From Roridomyces roridus (Eukaryota; Basidiomycota; Agaricomycetes; Agaricales; Mycenaceae): DNA of 64,000 bases. Where the stretch lies: assembly GCA_029378245.1 (NCBI GenBank), contig JARKIF010000003.1:2480001-2544000 (forward strand), read 5' to 3'. Shown here piece after piece: positions 44,934 through 56,075 of the stretch (positions within the stretch are counted from its first letter, which is position 1; every line of letters starts with the position of its first letter). Under the pieces are notes generated by a model. The model did not search any database, was not told the origin of the DNA, and saw only the letters and a program-made list of their open reading frames with translations. The position numbers and the translations under genes were made by a program.

Positions 44934-46385
44934 TTATATGTAGAAGTGAAAATCTGCAAGTTCCAGGTCGAGTCCTTCCTGCCTAAGTTGCTCCGCCTTC
45001 CTCAAGAACTGCTCGCTCAGATGCGGAGGCCACAAGGCCACGGTGAGCTTCTCCCACCGCGAAACTGGCGGCGGCCGAGGCAAAGTTGAATCGTCCTTCC
45101 ACCAACGCGAGAGGATAGTCCTCTCCATCAGCTCCTCGCCGGCAGCACCTACCCCCCATTCCGTAAGGTCAATGAGCATCCGCCGGAGTCGAGGTGCAAT
45201 GGGAGTGGCGGTTTCAGAGGCGTAATGGAAATGATCCAACACGGAAGACCAACAAGCTTTGTGGATACACCCCGACAAACGGAGTGACACCAGATTGTGG
45301 GACTCCGCAAGGACAAGGGTGAGCTCGGCAGCATTGAGCTCTGGCGCGCTGTTGATTCCCAGGTGCTCGATATTTGGAGAGCGGCGTTGAAAAGCCGTGA
45401 AATCCGGGGACGACCAGCGTGCTCCGCTCCCCGAGGAAATGGTCAGGTTGTTGAGCGCGGGGAGTGCCAAGCGAGCGAAAAAGGATGTAAGGTAACCCTC
45501 TGCGAACGATCTGAATTCAACCGAGAGCGTTTGTAATCGCGGCACCTCGATGAGTGGACCGGTTGGACCAGGATGCTCGTCCGCAGCATCTATCCCAGAG
45601 AAATCGACATTGACGACATTCTTGCACTGCGCCAGAATGTCGAAAAAGTTCTGCGTGGGCGGCCCCCGACCCAGACGATCTTCAACCCAAACTGCAATCG
45701 TGATGTGGGTGAGCTGGGACCAAGGCATGTGGAAGGCATTCATGTCGTCGACATCGAGGCTCACGACGCGGAGGAGGGGCGCGTGGAGTAAAGCCTCGAT
45801 CGGCAATGCGTCCGAGCTGCTCGAGCGGTGACTCAAGTCCAGAACTTCGAGGCTTTGCAAAGCATCCTCGGGGAGTTGGCGCAATCGAGATACCTGACCA
45901 TGGTGAAATTGCAACGATTTCCAACGCGGAGCCAAACTGTAAATGTGCTCGACGAGGGGGGCTGCTTCGGGACATTCGCTGCTCAGCAAAATTGGAATGG
46001 GGAGCAGAGCAGAGCGCTCGAGGAAGGTTTGAGCCATGGCGAGATATGTGTCGGGTGTGGCTCGGTGCAGGATCGGGTTTAAAGGGCGATTCCACAACTG
46101 TGGCGTTGTACACGCCAGACGCCTCCAATACGGACAAACTAGGCATAGGGTCAGGAGCGACCTCAGCCAATCTTCCTCGTTTGCCGCCGTCACAAGTTCG
46201 AAGATGTCGAGATATAATTCCGCAGGCAGTTTGCGGATCGGGGCTACGAGTGATTTGAGAGAGATGGGAAGATTTTCCTGTGGTTCCCGCAGACACAGGA
46301 ATTCGGGCATCTGAGCATCGATGTGGTCAATCGTCGTTTCGGTAATGACCAGGAGCTCGAAGCCGGAGATCATCTGGTTGTCCAT
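44934..46385 (-). CDS. F-box/LRR protein F6
   Basis: 483 residues from MDNQMISGFELL at 46385, preferred because F5 and F7 start at the equivalent place. The frame stays open to 46652 (572 residues), so a longer N-terminus or upstream exon is possible. Order: short helix, F-box-like LPAELYLDIFELV..CLVCPYWRRLACTTPQLWN, LRR-like region, C-terminal LSRWWKDDS and FLRKAEQLRQEGLDLEL. Substrate-recognition subunit by family. Tail-to-tail with F5. Confidence 0.8.
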   Translation of the reverse strand: MDNQMISGFELLVITETTIDHIDAQMPEFLCLREPQENLPISLKSLVAPIRKLPAELYLDIFELVTAANEEDWLRSLLTLCLVCPYWRRLACTTPQLWNRPLNPILHRATPDTYLAMAQTFLERSALLPIPILLSSECPEAAPLVEHIYSLAPRWKSLQFHHGQVSRLRQLPEDALQSLEVLDLSHRSSSSDALPIEALLHAPLLRVVSLDVDDMNAFHMPWSQLTHITIAVWVEDRLGRGPPTQNFFDILAQCKNVVNVDFSGIDAADEHPGPTGPLIEVPRLQTLSVEFRSFAEGYLTSFFARLALPALNNLTISSGSGARWSSPDFTAFQRRSPNIEHLGINSAPELNAAELTLVLAESHNLVSLRLSGCIHKACWSSVLDHFHYASETATPIAPRLRRMLIDLTEWGVGAAGEELMERTILSRWWKDDSTLPRPPPVSRWEKLTVALWPPHLSEQFLRKAEQLRQEGLDLELADFHFYI

Positions 46386-46817
46386 TCCGAGGCGAGTGAA
46401 AATAGCTGCGAAGATATGAGAACTAGCGAATGGCAAAAAGAGGTCGAGTAGCGTACCTGGGGATAAGATTTGAACGTTAGAGAGCCTCTGCATATCGCCA
46501 GAATTTATATGCAAACGCGCGGGCCAAAGCGTTGGCCCATTTTGTTCCTCCATGGTCACTGCGATGGCTGAGGCCAAAGCGTTGGTATTGTACAGGCCTT
46601 CGGAAAAGATCGTACTTTTGGGCCTGCGGCGTGGCCCTCGACTGTGTAGCATAGACCAGTGGGCGAGAAAGGGAACGATGGCTCGAAGAATTCAGAAGAT
46701 CTGACAATGTGAGGGTGGCTACCGTGAAGAAAGAAAGAATGCTCCAAATAGTGAAATCTTGAGGCTGTAATCTGTTGAACTTTCACTCGAAATTCAAGGA
46801 ATTGAACATGTATTATA

Positions 46818-48326
46818 TCACGGCCCCACAATAGTCAAAAAACACTCGGTAATTGTCACCTGGAGCCCCTCTGCCCTAAGTTGCTCCATCTTCGCCACGA
46901 ACGGCGCACTGAACTCAGCTTCATCATCATCGCCACCGTCGTTAGAAATGGCCAGAGCCTCCAAGCGCACGCCGGAATGTGGCTCCATCTGCGGATCTTT
47001 CCACCATCGAGAGAATATCATCCTCTCCCATGTGGCTTCGCCCACAGAGTGCACCTGACGGTCCTCGATCTTGAGTCTGCGAAGTCGGGGAACGGTGGGA
47101 GTGGTAGTATCATTGTATGTGAGGAGGTCTAGAGCTGATCCTAGCGCGGCTGAATTGTTTTCAAAACAGTCTTCAAGCTGAATATCCACGAGATGCGGGT
47201 ATTCCGCCAGAAGAGAGGCGACACCGTCCGATGTCAGAGAAATTCCCATCAGGTGCAGTTCTTCGACATTCGGGGAACGTCTCTGGAACTGGGAAAAATC
47301 TGCGGGCGACCACCACGTTACTGAATCTGAGAAAACACATAATGATGTGAGGGCGGGAAGCGCGAGCTGTGAGAAGAAGGGTGTGGCGTCCTCCCCTCCT
47401 GAATGCGATCCCGCGAATAGCACGGTGAGTTCTTGGAGTCGCGGAAGCTGGGTTGATGGCGTGGAGAAAGCGGGTGCTTCGATCCAGGGTATCACGTTGA
47501 AAAAGTGCACGTCAACGACGTTGGCGCACTGCAACAAGATGTCGAGGAAGAGTTGGGCGGGTTTGGGAGGTTCTTCCTCTTCCGGGTCTTCGGTTATTAT
47601 GAGGGAAGTAAGTTGCGACCAAGGTATACGAAAACACTCCATGCTCCACACATCAAGAGTGACGGCGCGGAGGCTCTGCACACCGAGGAAGACATCCACT
47701 GGTGATGAGGAAGGAACATCACTGCAGTGGAAGATCACGACGCTTTCCAGACTGTTCAGGGCACGCACAGGGAGTGCCTGTAGTCTTGACGATGCGCAGT
47801 CGGTCCAGCTCAATGATTTCCATCGAGGCGCCAAACCGTAGATGTATTTGGCCAGCGACGACGCCTCAGTCGGTTCCTTGTCCAGCACAACCGGGATGGA
47901 GAGCGGTTCTGACCGCTCAAAAAATGTTTTGGTGGTGGCCAAATAAGCGTCAGATCGTGGCTTTGTGAGATTCAGAGCGATTTCTCGGTTCCACAGCTGT
48001 GGAGTTGCACACGCCACCCGACGCCAATGTGCACAGATCTGAGACACCAACAGCGCGTGCGTCAACCAGTCTCCCATCGAGTCCACTATCAGGAGAAATA
48101 TCTCCGTCAGCAGTTCGACAGGAAGCTTGCGGATGGGTGCGATGAGCGGTTTGAGAGCAGCAAGAAGCTCTAGCTCTTGGTCGCGAAGACGTGTCAGCTC
48201 CGGATCCTGGGTGTCGAGACGCGCAATGTTGGATTCCGCGGCTGATATGCGGGCTTTGACTTGGCGCACGAAACTCGGGGAGCAAGGGTCTCCAAGCATG
48301 AGACTCGAGAGAATACTACTGTCCAT
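46818..48326 (-). CDS. F-box/LRR protein F7
   Basis: 502 residues from MDSSILSSLMLGDPCSP at 48326; the frame extends to 48482 but the conserved family start is used. N-terminal helix, F-box-like LPVELLTEIFLLI..LVSQICAHWRRVACATPQLWN, then about ten LRR-like units and FSRWWKDPQ, MEQLRAEGLQVTI near the end. Closest to F4 and F5. Intact. It diverges from the tetraspanin gene with a 430-bp spacer. Confidence 0.85.
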   Translation of the reverse strand: MDSSILSSLMLGDPCSPSFVRQVKARISAAESNIARLDTQDPELTRLRDQELELLAALKPLIAPIRKLPVELLTEIFLLIVDSMGDWLTHALLVSQICAHWRRVACATPQLWNREIALNLTKPRSDAYLATTKTFFERSEPLSIPVVLDKEPTEASSLAKYIYGLAPRWKSLSWTDCASSRLQALPVRALNSLESVVIFHCSDVPSSSPVDVFLGVQSLRAVTLDVWSMECFRIPWSQLTSLIITEDPEEEEPPKPAQLFLDILLQCANVVDVHFFNVIPWIEAPAFSTPSTQLPRLQELTVLFAGSHSGGEDATPFFSQLALPALTSLCVFSDSVTWWSPADFSQFQRRSPNVEELHLMGISLTSDGVASLLAEYPHLVDIQLEDCFENNSAALGSALDLLTYNDTTTPTVPRLRRLKIEDRQVHSVGEATWERMIFSRWWKDPQMEPHSGVRLEALAISNDGGDDDEAEFSAPFVAKMEQLRAEGLQVTITECFLTIVGP

Positions 48327-48757
48327 GCCGAGGTCAAGTGGGGATCTACGCCGGTTGGTTAGCAGCTGGGGATGAAGAAGAAGCGACGAGCGGGAGAATA
48401 CACACGCAGTTGCTCTAGCAGGCACGGTTTCCTGTTGGACGGAGTATGCAGAACGTGGACACGGAGAGCAAGTCGCGATCAACGTGATGCCCGACTTCGC
48501 TTGTCTTTTGCCACCCCGTCATGCACGAGTCTCTTCAACTTGGTTGGCGTCGTCAATGCGAGATACGATAACGGAACATAGGTACCATCCCAGGTGCGTA
48601 ACCTCTGGCTGCATGTCCACTATCTGACGTCGCTCAGCCCGTCGTCTTCATCTTCCGCCGTGACACTCATGCTGCCTACCGCGAGGACTCTCTCTTGCAT
48701 GGTTCCCAGCCACCTGGACGAAGTGGCTGACACTACTTCTGCCTCTCTCCTCTCGCC

Positions 48758-50585
48758 ATGCAGTACCGTGCCCCCTCGTCCCTTTCTACCAACAAGGATG
48801 GAGTCTTACGGCGACGCTCGAGCGTCTACTCGCCTCAAGATGACGCGGATGACGATCGTGAAGAAACGGAATTGCTCCAGCGTCGACCTACAGTCGCCCT
48901 TGTGCGTGCTACCCCGTCCTCGCCTCGGGCGTACACACCTCTCCCTGCTTCCACCTTCTCTCCGTTCGCGGTGCCACCCAACACCATACCTCTATCATCG
49001 TCACCGCCCCGGGCTCCAGCTGTGCGAGGATTGGGATTGGGATTGATCGGCTCGCCCATGGCAGACGCTATCCAGCACCACTCGGAGACTCAATTCAGCA
49101 CGGTGCCTCTCACCCCACGTCCAGATGCCGCCGAGGTCATGTCCCCGTGCAGTATGTCGACAATTCCTTCGCTACCTACTCCCATGGCCATGTCTGAGCC
49201 CACACTTCGACCCGATGGACCCCATCGCGCGGCTTCGGACGCTAGTACCGTTCCTCCATTACCAACGCCTGACTTTTTCCGCGCGCCCCGCTTCCTTGGG
49301 CTCTTTCCTCGTGGATTCAGCCACCTATCTTACCCAGGTCCACTCTTCTCCCGCTCGTCTACTCCCCACCATCCAGAGACAAGGGCAACAAGTCCATGCA
49401 GTGACGACGATGCCGAAGTCTCGCCTCTTCCGACGCCAGGCCTCCGCTCACTACTTCCCCGCGGGTTTGGCAACTTGTCCTGGAATCACGTCCCACATCG
49501 CTCGCCCAGTACACGCTCCGATTCGGAAGGCAGCAATGGCTCTGGAACCTCGGGTGCGAGCAGCGCCGTGTCGATCGACTCCGGACACCATTCGCTCATC
49601 AAGGAAATCGGTACAACGGACAGATTCACCCACAAATGGCCACGTCCACAGTTAATGCGGACGTACACTGCGGATGAGGCGAGAGAGGGCTTGCTCGAGG
49701 ACGGCCGGGGACCTACGATGGATGCTGTGGAGCCATGGACGACCTTCAAGTGGTGTCTGCTACTCTCGGTGTCGACAGTCTTTGTCTACGGCTCGGCGGC
49801 GCTGGTCTGTGCCCTGATGACGTGGTTCCGCAGTAAGTCGATTCTCACTTGTCTCAAGTCATTGTTCTGAGACTCTCCTCGAAGCATGGGACCTGGCAGA
49901 CGTGATGTACGTCGCCGACAACGACATCCTTATCCTGATCACCCTCGCTGGCTCCATCCTCGTCTTCACCGCCCTCGTCGGCTTCTCTGGTGTCCTCCTC
50001 AATTCACGACCCATCCTCGCCGTGTATGCCGTCCTCCTCTTCCCCGCCTTCCTCTCCGTCGTCGCAATCGGGTACGTCGGGTACAAGCGCACCACCTTTG
50101 CCCTCGACCAGAAGCTGAATCTTTCGTGGAGTCAATACTACACCCCGCTCGGCCGACTGCGGATTCAAGACGCACTGCACTGCTGCGGCTTCTACAGCCC
50201 GCTTCACGAGGCCACACCGAGCACGCGGTGTTTCCCTCGTACGGTGCTCCCCGGGTGCAAGGGCAAGCTCTATCGTTTTGAGCGAGCCAACCTCGTGACG
50301 GTGTGGTCGACGGTGTTTTCGCTTGTGCCGCTGCACTTGCTCAATGTGCTTGTGGCGCTATTATGTGCGAATCATGTTACGGAGAGGTTTGGGAGGGGGA
50401 TTACGCCGAAAAGGTATTGGTTGACGAATGGGGATGTGGTAGCGGATGCGGAGAAGATCAGGCGGAGGGTGACTGGGATTGCGCGATCTGAAAGACGGGC
50501 GCGGGAGTTGCCTTGTGAGATGGGTGTTTCTGATAGTGTCGAGGATACTGTCCCGTTTTTGTCTTACGAGGGAAGCCAATATTAG
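48758..50585 (+). CDS. Tetraspanin, Tsp2-like, with long cytoplasmic N-terminus
   Basis: Exons 48758-49832 and 49885-50585 (591 residues; the join gives FR|TWDLADVM in frame). The first about 320 residues are Ser/Pro-rich and low complexity. Four hydrophobic segments follow: WCLLLSVSTVFVYGSAALV, ILILITLAGSILVFTALVG, LAVYAVLLFPAFLSVVAIG and VWSTVFSLVPLHLLNVLVAL. The large loop has the tetraspanin CCG motif (DALHCCGFYSP) and further cysteines (RCFP, PGCKG). Known: fungal tetraspanins sit in the plasma membrane or vesicles and organise membrane proteins; Tsp2 is the basidiomycete type. The start is the first ATG in frame; an upstream exon is possible. Confidence 0.85.
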
Positions 50586-50893
50586 TGGAGAGTGTTCTCA
50601 GTTTGTGTGTAACAAATTGATTTATGTACACAAGAGGTCTGGTGGTACGTTCATAAATGGATACTATGGGGATAGGCACAGACAGAAACTTCGAACTGTC
50701 CTTCAGGAAAGCATGGGACACATCAAGACACGGAGCTGGGACCGTAACTGGAGGCTGAAAACAGTGTACGTGAAGATATACCCAGAGGTAAGGCTGGTCG
50801 TGACACGCAAGAATCATCAAGCCTCAAAGGATGGGTTTGTCAGGAAATTCCGAGTTTCAGCTGTTAGCTGGCTTACCTCCCACGAGCTTCAAG

Positions 50894-51490
50894 TTATCCT
50901 GCGGCAATGCCTTTTTCGAGATCGGGGTATTCCTGGCCACCGGCGTCCAAATCGACCTGAATGTTGAACATGATCGGGATGAACGACCGCTGTCCTATTC
51001 CTAAACCCGCATCCTCCCCTTGGATCTGAATCTGGACCTCTGAATCGATGGCGACATCCCTGTTCGGGCCACCAGGAAGGAACACCGGTTGCGAGATGTA
51101 ATATCTTCGAAGTGGAGATCCATGATCACATTCCGATCCATGACTCGGACGTCTCTGAAGTCGTTCTTGTAGATGCGACATCACGATGAACAGGACGCCA
51201 AAAAGAATGTAGAGCACCACTGTCGGGAATCTAATGGTCAGCTGTCGTAGAGCCAAGGGGTGTGTCGGAGGGGCACACATATGGCGGCAAAAATCCAGAG
51301 GATTTGGGTGAATTGAGAAGCCGTAGAGGTGGCCATGGGCGTCATCGAGTCCAGGTCGTAATTGGGGAGGGATGGGGAGTCTGAAACCCCCTGTTTGGCC
51401 TTCTATACGTTGCATTGGCGCCGAAGCTGTCGTCAGTTGACTAGGCTGGCTGTTCCAATAGCAAAAACAGCCCAAAGATCGGAAACGCAC
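50894..51490 (-). CDS. Hypothetical small membrane protein
   Basis: Open frame of 198 residues with one hydrophobic segment (TVVLYILFGVLFIVMSHLQ), then a basic, glutamine-rich patch (ERLQRRPSH) and an acidic tail of about 85 residues. The upstream 100 residues may be non-coding. It resembles the gene at 52409-53229 in layout (TM followed by QERL/ESQRLQ and a soluble tail). Family unknown. Confidence 0.35.
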   Translation of the reverse strand: MRFRSLGCFCYWNSQPSQLTTASAPMQRIEGQTGGFRLPIPPQLRPGLDDAHGHLYGFSIHPNPLDFCRHMCAPPTHPLALRQLTIRFPTVVLYILFGVLFIVMSHLQERLQRRPSHGSECDHGSPLRRYYISQPVFLPGGPNRDVAIDSEVQIQIQGEDAGLGIGQRSFIPIMFNIQVDLDAGGQEYPDLEKGIAAG

Positions 51491-52408
51491 CTCATCCTTT
51501 CGTCAGAATGCCGCAATTTTATCTCTGGCACAATGCGGAGATCGAAAATTTAAGGAAGTTGCCTTGCTATGTGAATTCCCGGCGCCGGATCGAGAGCTCA
51601 CTGCTGTTGAGCTGCACCTGCTGTCAAGAATGAGGCGCGTCCGGAAATTCAGAAGCAAGCAAACGCACTGCCTCGTGGGACGTAGCATTCAAGGCGCCAC
51701 GCTATATCTCGACCCAATGGAACCGATTGCGGCAATCCGGTTCCATTCTGACGGGAAACGACTGTTGGCCAAACTACCGCAGCTCGGCGGAAGTATCCAA
51801 GAGAAGGAGCTTCGCAGAAAGATCGGCTTGTGCTTGATGGTGGTGGTTGAAAGTCAAGATGGTGAACCGTCATGTGATCTACCATTGGCCAAACCTCAGC
51901 GCTCAACTCCAACGTCGTCTCGATCGACTCTCATTTCCTACAATCGAAGAGAAATCCGATAGTCATCTCCGTTCAAGAACAGCTGTAATCTGCGAAGACT
52001 AACCATGATCCATTGCTCATGCCCTGCCCCGAAGCTATGGCTCTACAGCTTTCTGTCAGCTAAAACTGGACACGTGTACATAGCGGATGTACTGGTGGTA
52101 CTTTTAGAAATATTCCACAACAGAAAGCTGTTGAAACTCCCGCTGAATCCGCCGACGGCCGCACTTTATGAAGCCCAGAATGAAGAGCATCGCGTTTTAA
52201 ATCGGTGAGAGCAAGATCTATTATGTGGGATTATGGGAGATGAGTAGAAGGTAGTAATACAGGTCGTGAAGATGAAAATGATACAACGGCCCCTAACACT
52301 AATCCCCACGCGCGGAGAACGGCGAAGGGTTCAAATTTTCTACCCTCGAAATCGGAGGTGGGGAAAGATTTTGAGGATCTGTCCGGTTGCGTCAGCGGCT
52401 GGCCAAAA
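51491..52408. other. No gene assigned
   Basis: A 132-residue plus-strand ORF (51564-51962) has no recognisable motif and an equally plausible minus-strand shadow. Exons of the flanking small membrane-protein genes could extend here. Confidence 0.3.
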
Positions 52409-53229
52409 TTAACAGCGTTTCTGGACTAAGTGCTTACCTTTGGGGAAAGGGAGTACATCCACGATCTTGACTGCAGGGGTAGATGGTGGTGTTAATTTGA
52501 GAGACGGGGGTCGCACGGTGACCTGAGTAGCGCCGTAGACCCTGGTATCCACTACATAACAACGTGGTTCAGACATAGTGGTCCCCGGTTCGACAAGGGA
52601 TTTACCTTGTAATCTTTGTGATTCCCGCAGTTTGAGGTGTAGATATCGGTCCCAAAGCGCCAGAGCGTAGAACGTGAGGAGAAAGAACACGAAAACTATG
52701 GTACCTGAGATAAACTCAGCACTAGGTAATCTAGCCTAGAGCCGCAAGAACGCACTCGATGTGATATTGGAAGCGCAAGACTGGATCAGCTCCGCATCGC
52801 CTGGAGTTGGGTTTCCCGTTGGTGCCATGAGAATGGGTAGGTAATTGGGCGGCAAGGATGGATGAACGGCGGCACTTTTGTATCTCGCCGGAAGCGCACA
52901 GCAATGACACTAGTTTCCCGAAAGAGTACTGAAAGCTGTGGAATCAAAGACGATCTTGTGCGGCAAATTGCGACTGCGTAAGTAGCATCGCGTACCCTAA
53001 GTTTGGTCAAGATGTCTTCCACGCACAGCCGTTGCAAAATTGAGACATGGGGCGAGGAGACGAGGGTGCGCACGTGCGGACTAAGTAAGCGTATAGGAAG
53101 GAGTCGGAGGATAAGTTGGGAAAGCCACGGCGACGGAGCGAGCCATCCGGAGGACAAATTCGTAAAGCCACGGCGACGTTTGTGTGATCCATTCCGGTTG
53201 AGGCGTTCTTGCAATTGAGAGAGCGACAT
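52409..53229 (-). CDS. Hypothetical multi-exon single-pass membrane protein
   Basis: The candidate start at 53229 gives MSLSQLQERLNRNGSH. A later exon begins after a CAG acceptor near 52700 and reads TIVFVFFLLTFYALALWDRY, a clear membrane helix, then ESQRLQ, another intron with GTAAAT donor, and a tail (CYVVDTRVYG..) ending at 52409. Exon borders in the middle are unresolved. Product unknown. Confidence 0.3.
53106..53177. repeat. Short direct duplication, two diverged copies
   Basis: A block ending AAAGCCACGGCGACG and preceded by GGAGGA(T/C)AA occurs at about 53106-53135 and 53151-53177. Confidence 0.6.
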
Positions 53230-53727
53230 GGTGGTCGAGAAGCAAGAAAGAGGGGGCAGATCAAATGATCGAATCAGGTCGCATCGCTCTGCCAATCGGC
53301 TCGGCATAACTTTGATCGCTACCTGCAACTTGTCTGAGAGTCTGTGACTCCCTTTCTGCGTCTTGAGTCTTGACACAACCAGTCTGCTGTTCTACAGGGC
53401 TTACACGGGAATTGCTTCGGGCGCTTTCAGCCTGGATGATTCGACGGGTCGATCGACCACGACAACGGCAGCTCCAAGACGCCGTCGTGCTGACTGGAAA
53501 GAAGACCGTCGCCTTGCCATTTCCTCCCCGAGCCCCCCGCCCCAACTGTAACATGTCCAAACTTATCACATCTATCGTAGCCGAATTGTCCGACTTCTCG
53601 TCTTCTTTTCCCATTCCAAGCGAGACATCCATGCAAATTCTTCCTGCGAATCACATTGGGCGCCGGATACTTGACTAATCTGTGGGCGCAATCCCCCGAG
53701 ACTCCTTGTCCAGAACCCACAACCACC

Positions 53728-54735
53728 ATGTCCCGTCCACCCTACATCCGCGTCGCCACCGTCGACGACCTCGACGAGCTCGCTTCGATGACTCAACGTG
53801 CATTCATCTCAAGTCCGGCGCAATCATATCTGGCTAACCTCCGCTTGGTGGGTCCACCCCTCTTGCGCCACCAACACTCGCTCGCTTATTCCTTCGATTT
53901 GACACCGGCAGCCACTCACCACCGCCCCAAAAGACACTCGAGCACGAGAAAACCAAGTCGACTTTATCAAGTACCTCATCCGGCGGGCGTGGCATCTCCA
54001 AGGACGCATCACCGTCGTCGTACTCCCGTGTCCTCCCTCAACACCACGAGCGCCGCAGCGTGACGCCAATAAAGAACAAATCATCGCATGCTCGGTGTGG
54101 CGGCCCCCCGTGGCTGGAGCAGCACGAAAATCGCCTTCGGGGATCAACGACCTGCGACTGGGGCTTCTAGGCCTTCTGTCCAGCTGGGGACTGGGTCTCA
54201 CAGCGGTGCGCATGTACTCGGAATGCCGACTCCACGGCATAACTGATCGGCGTCTCCAGCGCATTGCAGAATTCGTTCAACCTATCGAGCGTGCCTTCCA
54301 AGAAGGCTGGAAACACAGAAATCTTCCCACGAACCCCGACGGCTCGTGGCACTTGCAGCTCGCCGGCGTGGACCCCGAGTTTCAGGGACAAGGTCTGCCT
54401 GAACTCTCAAACGATGCTGAAAAAAGTTCGAGCGGCCTTTCACTCCAGGGTACATGTCGATGCTCCTCCTCGAGGCATTTCAAAATGCAGGACCTAAAGC
54501 AATCTTCACGCTCGAAGCGACGACCCCGCGCGCACGCGATATATACACGCATTTTGGTTTTGAGGTGCGACATTCATTCCGCTTGGTTGCTTCTGTTACA
54601 GCTGACGGGACGCTTCGGAAGATCGTGAAGGAGGTCGTTATCGGAAAGGGAAAGGTAGACGCACACGGTATCGCTGCCTCGGGAGAGTCGGCCGTCGGGT
54701 TCCCCGTTTATCCGATGATACGAACCGGGAGATGA
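53728..54735 (+). CDS. GNAT-family N-acetyltransferase
   Basis: Exons 53728-53847, 53912-54392, 54449-54735 (888 nt, 295 residues). The N-terminus IRVATVDDLDELASMTQRAF is the typical first strand and helix of GNAT enzymes. After the two introns the acetyl-CoA loop reads VDPEFQGQGYMSMLLLEAF, close to the (Q/R)xxGx(G/A) signature, followed by LEATTPRARDIYTHFGFE, the usual last strand/helix. Both joins restore frames that otherwise look broken: TTG|CCA at 53847/53912 and CAAG|GG at 54392/54449. Transfers acetyl from acetyl-CoA to an amine; substrate unknown. Intact, cytosolic. Confidence 0.8.
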
Positions 54736-54769
54736 TAGCTGAAAGCCTAGATTTTACTGGAGTCAACGT

Positions 54770-55270
54770 CGATGGTTCCAGGCTCGAGTATTGCAGGGCA
54801 CTGAGGAGAGTATTGTCAAAGCAACATGGACAGAAACTCGTCTTCAAGCGACGCCGCCCAATTCCGAAGCACCCCGACCAATTCATGCGACTCGAGCCAA
54901 GAGCCGCGGATTTGCAGCTCGTACACGTTCGAAGCCCGCATTTCAAAGCCGGCGATGTCCCATATATTCTCCCCAGTGGACAAGGCGCAGAACCTGCAGT
55001 GCTGGCAGTGCCAGGCGCGTGAAGAACGCCGTGAAATGCATTCGACCGGGCAACACGCCGTTGAAAGACACTTTCAAGCTGTTCCACTGCGCTGAAGGTG
55101 GTCATTGTACCCGTAATGGAGCCTGGAGGACACGTCCGGCACCGGCGCTGGAACTCGGCGCTCTTCCACCGCGGCACCGGGGTGCAGAGAAGGTCCATTA
55201 TTGGTTTATTCTGGGGCCAGGACCAACTCGTACTAGACGGACGGGGAGGGACAACGTTGTGAATCACAAT
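54770..55270 (-). pseudogene. F-box/LRR fossil F8
   Basis: On the minus strand PIMDLLCTPVPRWKSAEFQ (55148-55204) matches IMDLLCAVAPRWKSAEL of F10. In another frame, FEMRASNVYELQIRGSWLES and VLRNWAASLEDE (about 54850-54960) match FQLRSQSLDFLEISDCSLQS and VLENWPALRELE of F10. The two pieces are in different frames with stops between them, and no F-box remains. It lies just 3' of the acetyltransferase gene. Confidence 0.6.
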
Positions 55271-55428
55271 CGCAGAGTGGCATAACTCGGTGTGCTTCCA
55301 GACTCAAGAAGACCCAAAATGAACCGAGTGGTAGCTTTGGACCGTTGAATTGAACCCGACAGAAAAGCCTTACTTCCCTTGAACACCAGGCATCAAGTCG
55401 AAACCCCAGGAGACTGTTTACGGTCTGA

Positions 55429-56075
55429 TCAGAACATCTGGAAAGTCATATCCGCGCTGGGGTTGAGCGCAAATAGCATGCCCGCTCTGGAAATAGTTTT
55501 CGATTATAATAAGCTCGATGTCTGGTCAACTGTGGGAACAACTACTACCGCGAGTACTAGTAGCACTCGCGGCGCCGGCAATGCGCCTCGGCGGCTTGCA
55601 TACACGAGGCAAAGTGCGGCTCGGTATCTAACGACCGTGTACGTGAGCGAAGGAGTGGTACCATCCACCGCCGAGAGGCTGCCAGGGGGATCAGCATCTA
55701 CATTCGGTTTAAGAGGTGCAGATCGAACAAACCAGAGTCCCAGCCGTTGTGGTCCGACGGCCGGAGGGCAGACATTGTTTCCCGAAAAATGGCTGGTCGT
55801 CGTCGAATCTTGTGTGTTTTGGTTAGAATCAAGGCAAAAAGGGAGTTGAAACCGGGCGGATAGTTACGGTTCCTAGAGACCCTGTAAATCGTGTGTGAGA
55901 TGAAGCGAAGGCTCGAGCCGCGGTCGGCGATGCTTACACAGTGAAGGTGACGCACCGATACGCGAACAACTCAAAGCGCGACAAGGGAAGCGTATCATCA
56001 GCACCGAGGACGACGGCATGGTCAACCGCCAGAGCCGCTGGGAGGAGGGCGACGAGGAGTGCTTTGAGAAACATG
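55429..56075 (-). pseudogene. Cupredoxin paralogue, decayed
   Basis: The start at 56075 gives a signal peptide (FLKALLVALLPAALAVDHA). All five exon counterparts of the intact gene can be seen in order: CVTFTV, VSRN, HSTTTSHFSGNNVCPP, NGWDSG, LTYTVV, DTEPHFASCMQ..AHCR and SGMLFALNPSADMTF. They need at least two frame changes, one between VCPP and NGWDSG and one between YTVV and DTEPHF (an extra A in ..GTTAGATACC). It lies head-to-head with the intact gene, 880 bp apart. Confidence 0.7.

Noticed and set aside
49833..49884. Two separate membrane-protein genes instead of one tetraspanin
   Set aside because: A 52-nt intron joins the frames exactly and gives the four-helix order with the CCG loop.
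53728..54735. Acetyltransferase as a frameshifted pseudogene
   Set aside because: Both apparent frame breaks coincide with 56-64 nt GT..AG introns that restore the family motifs.
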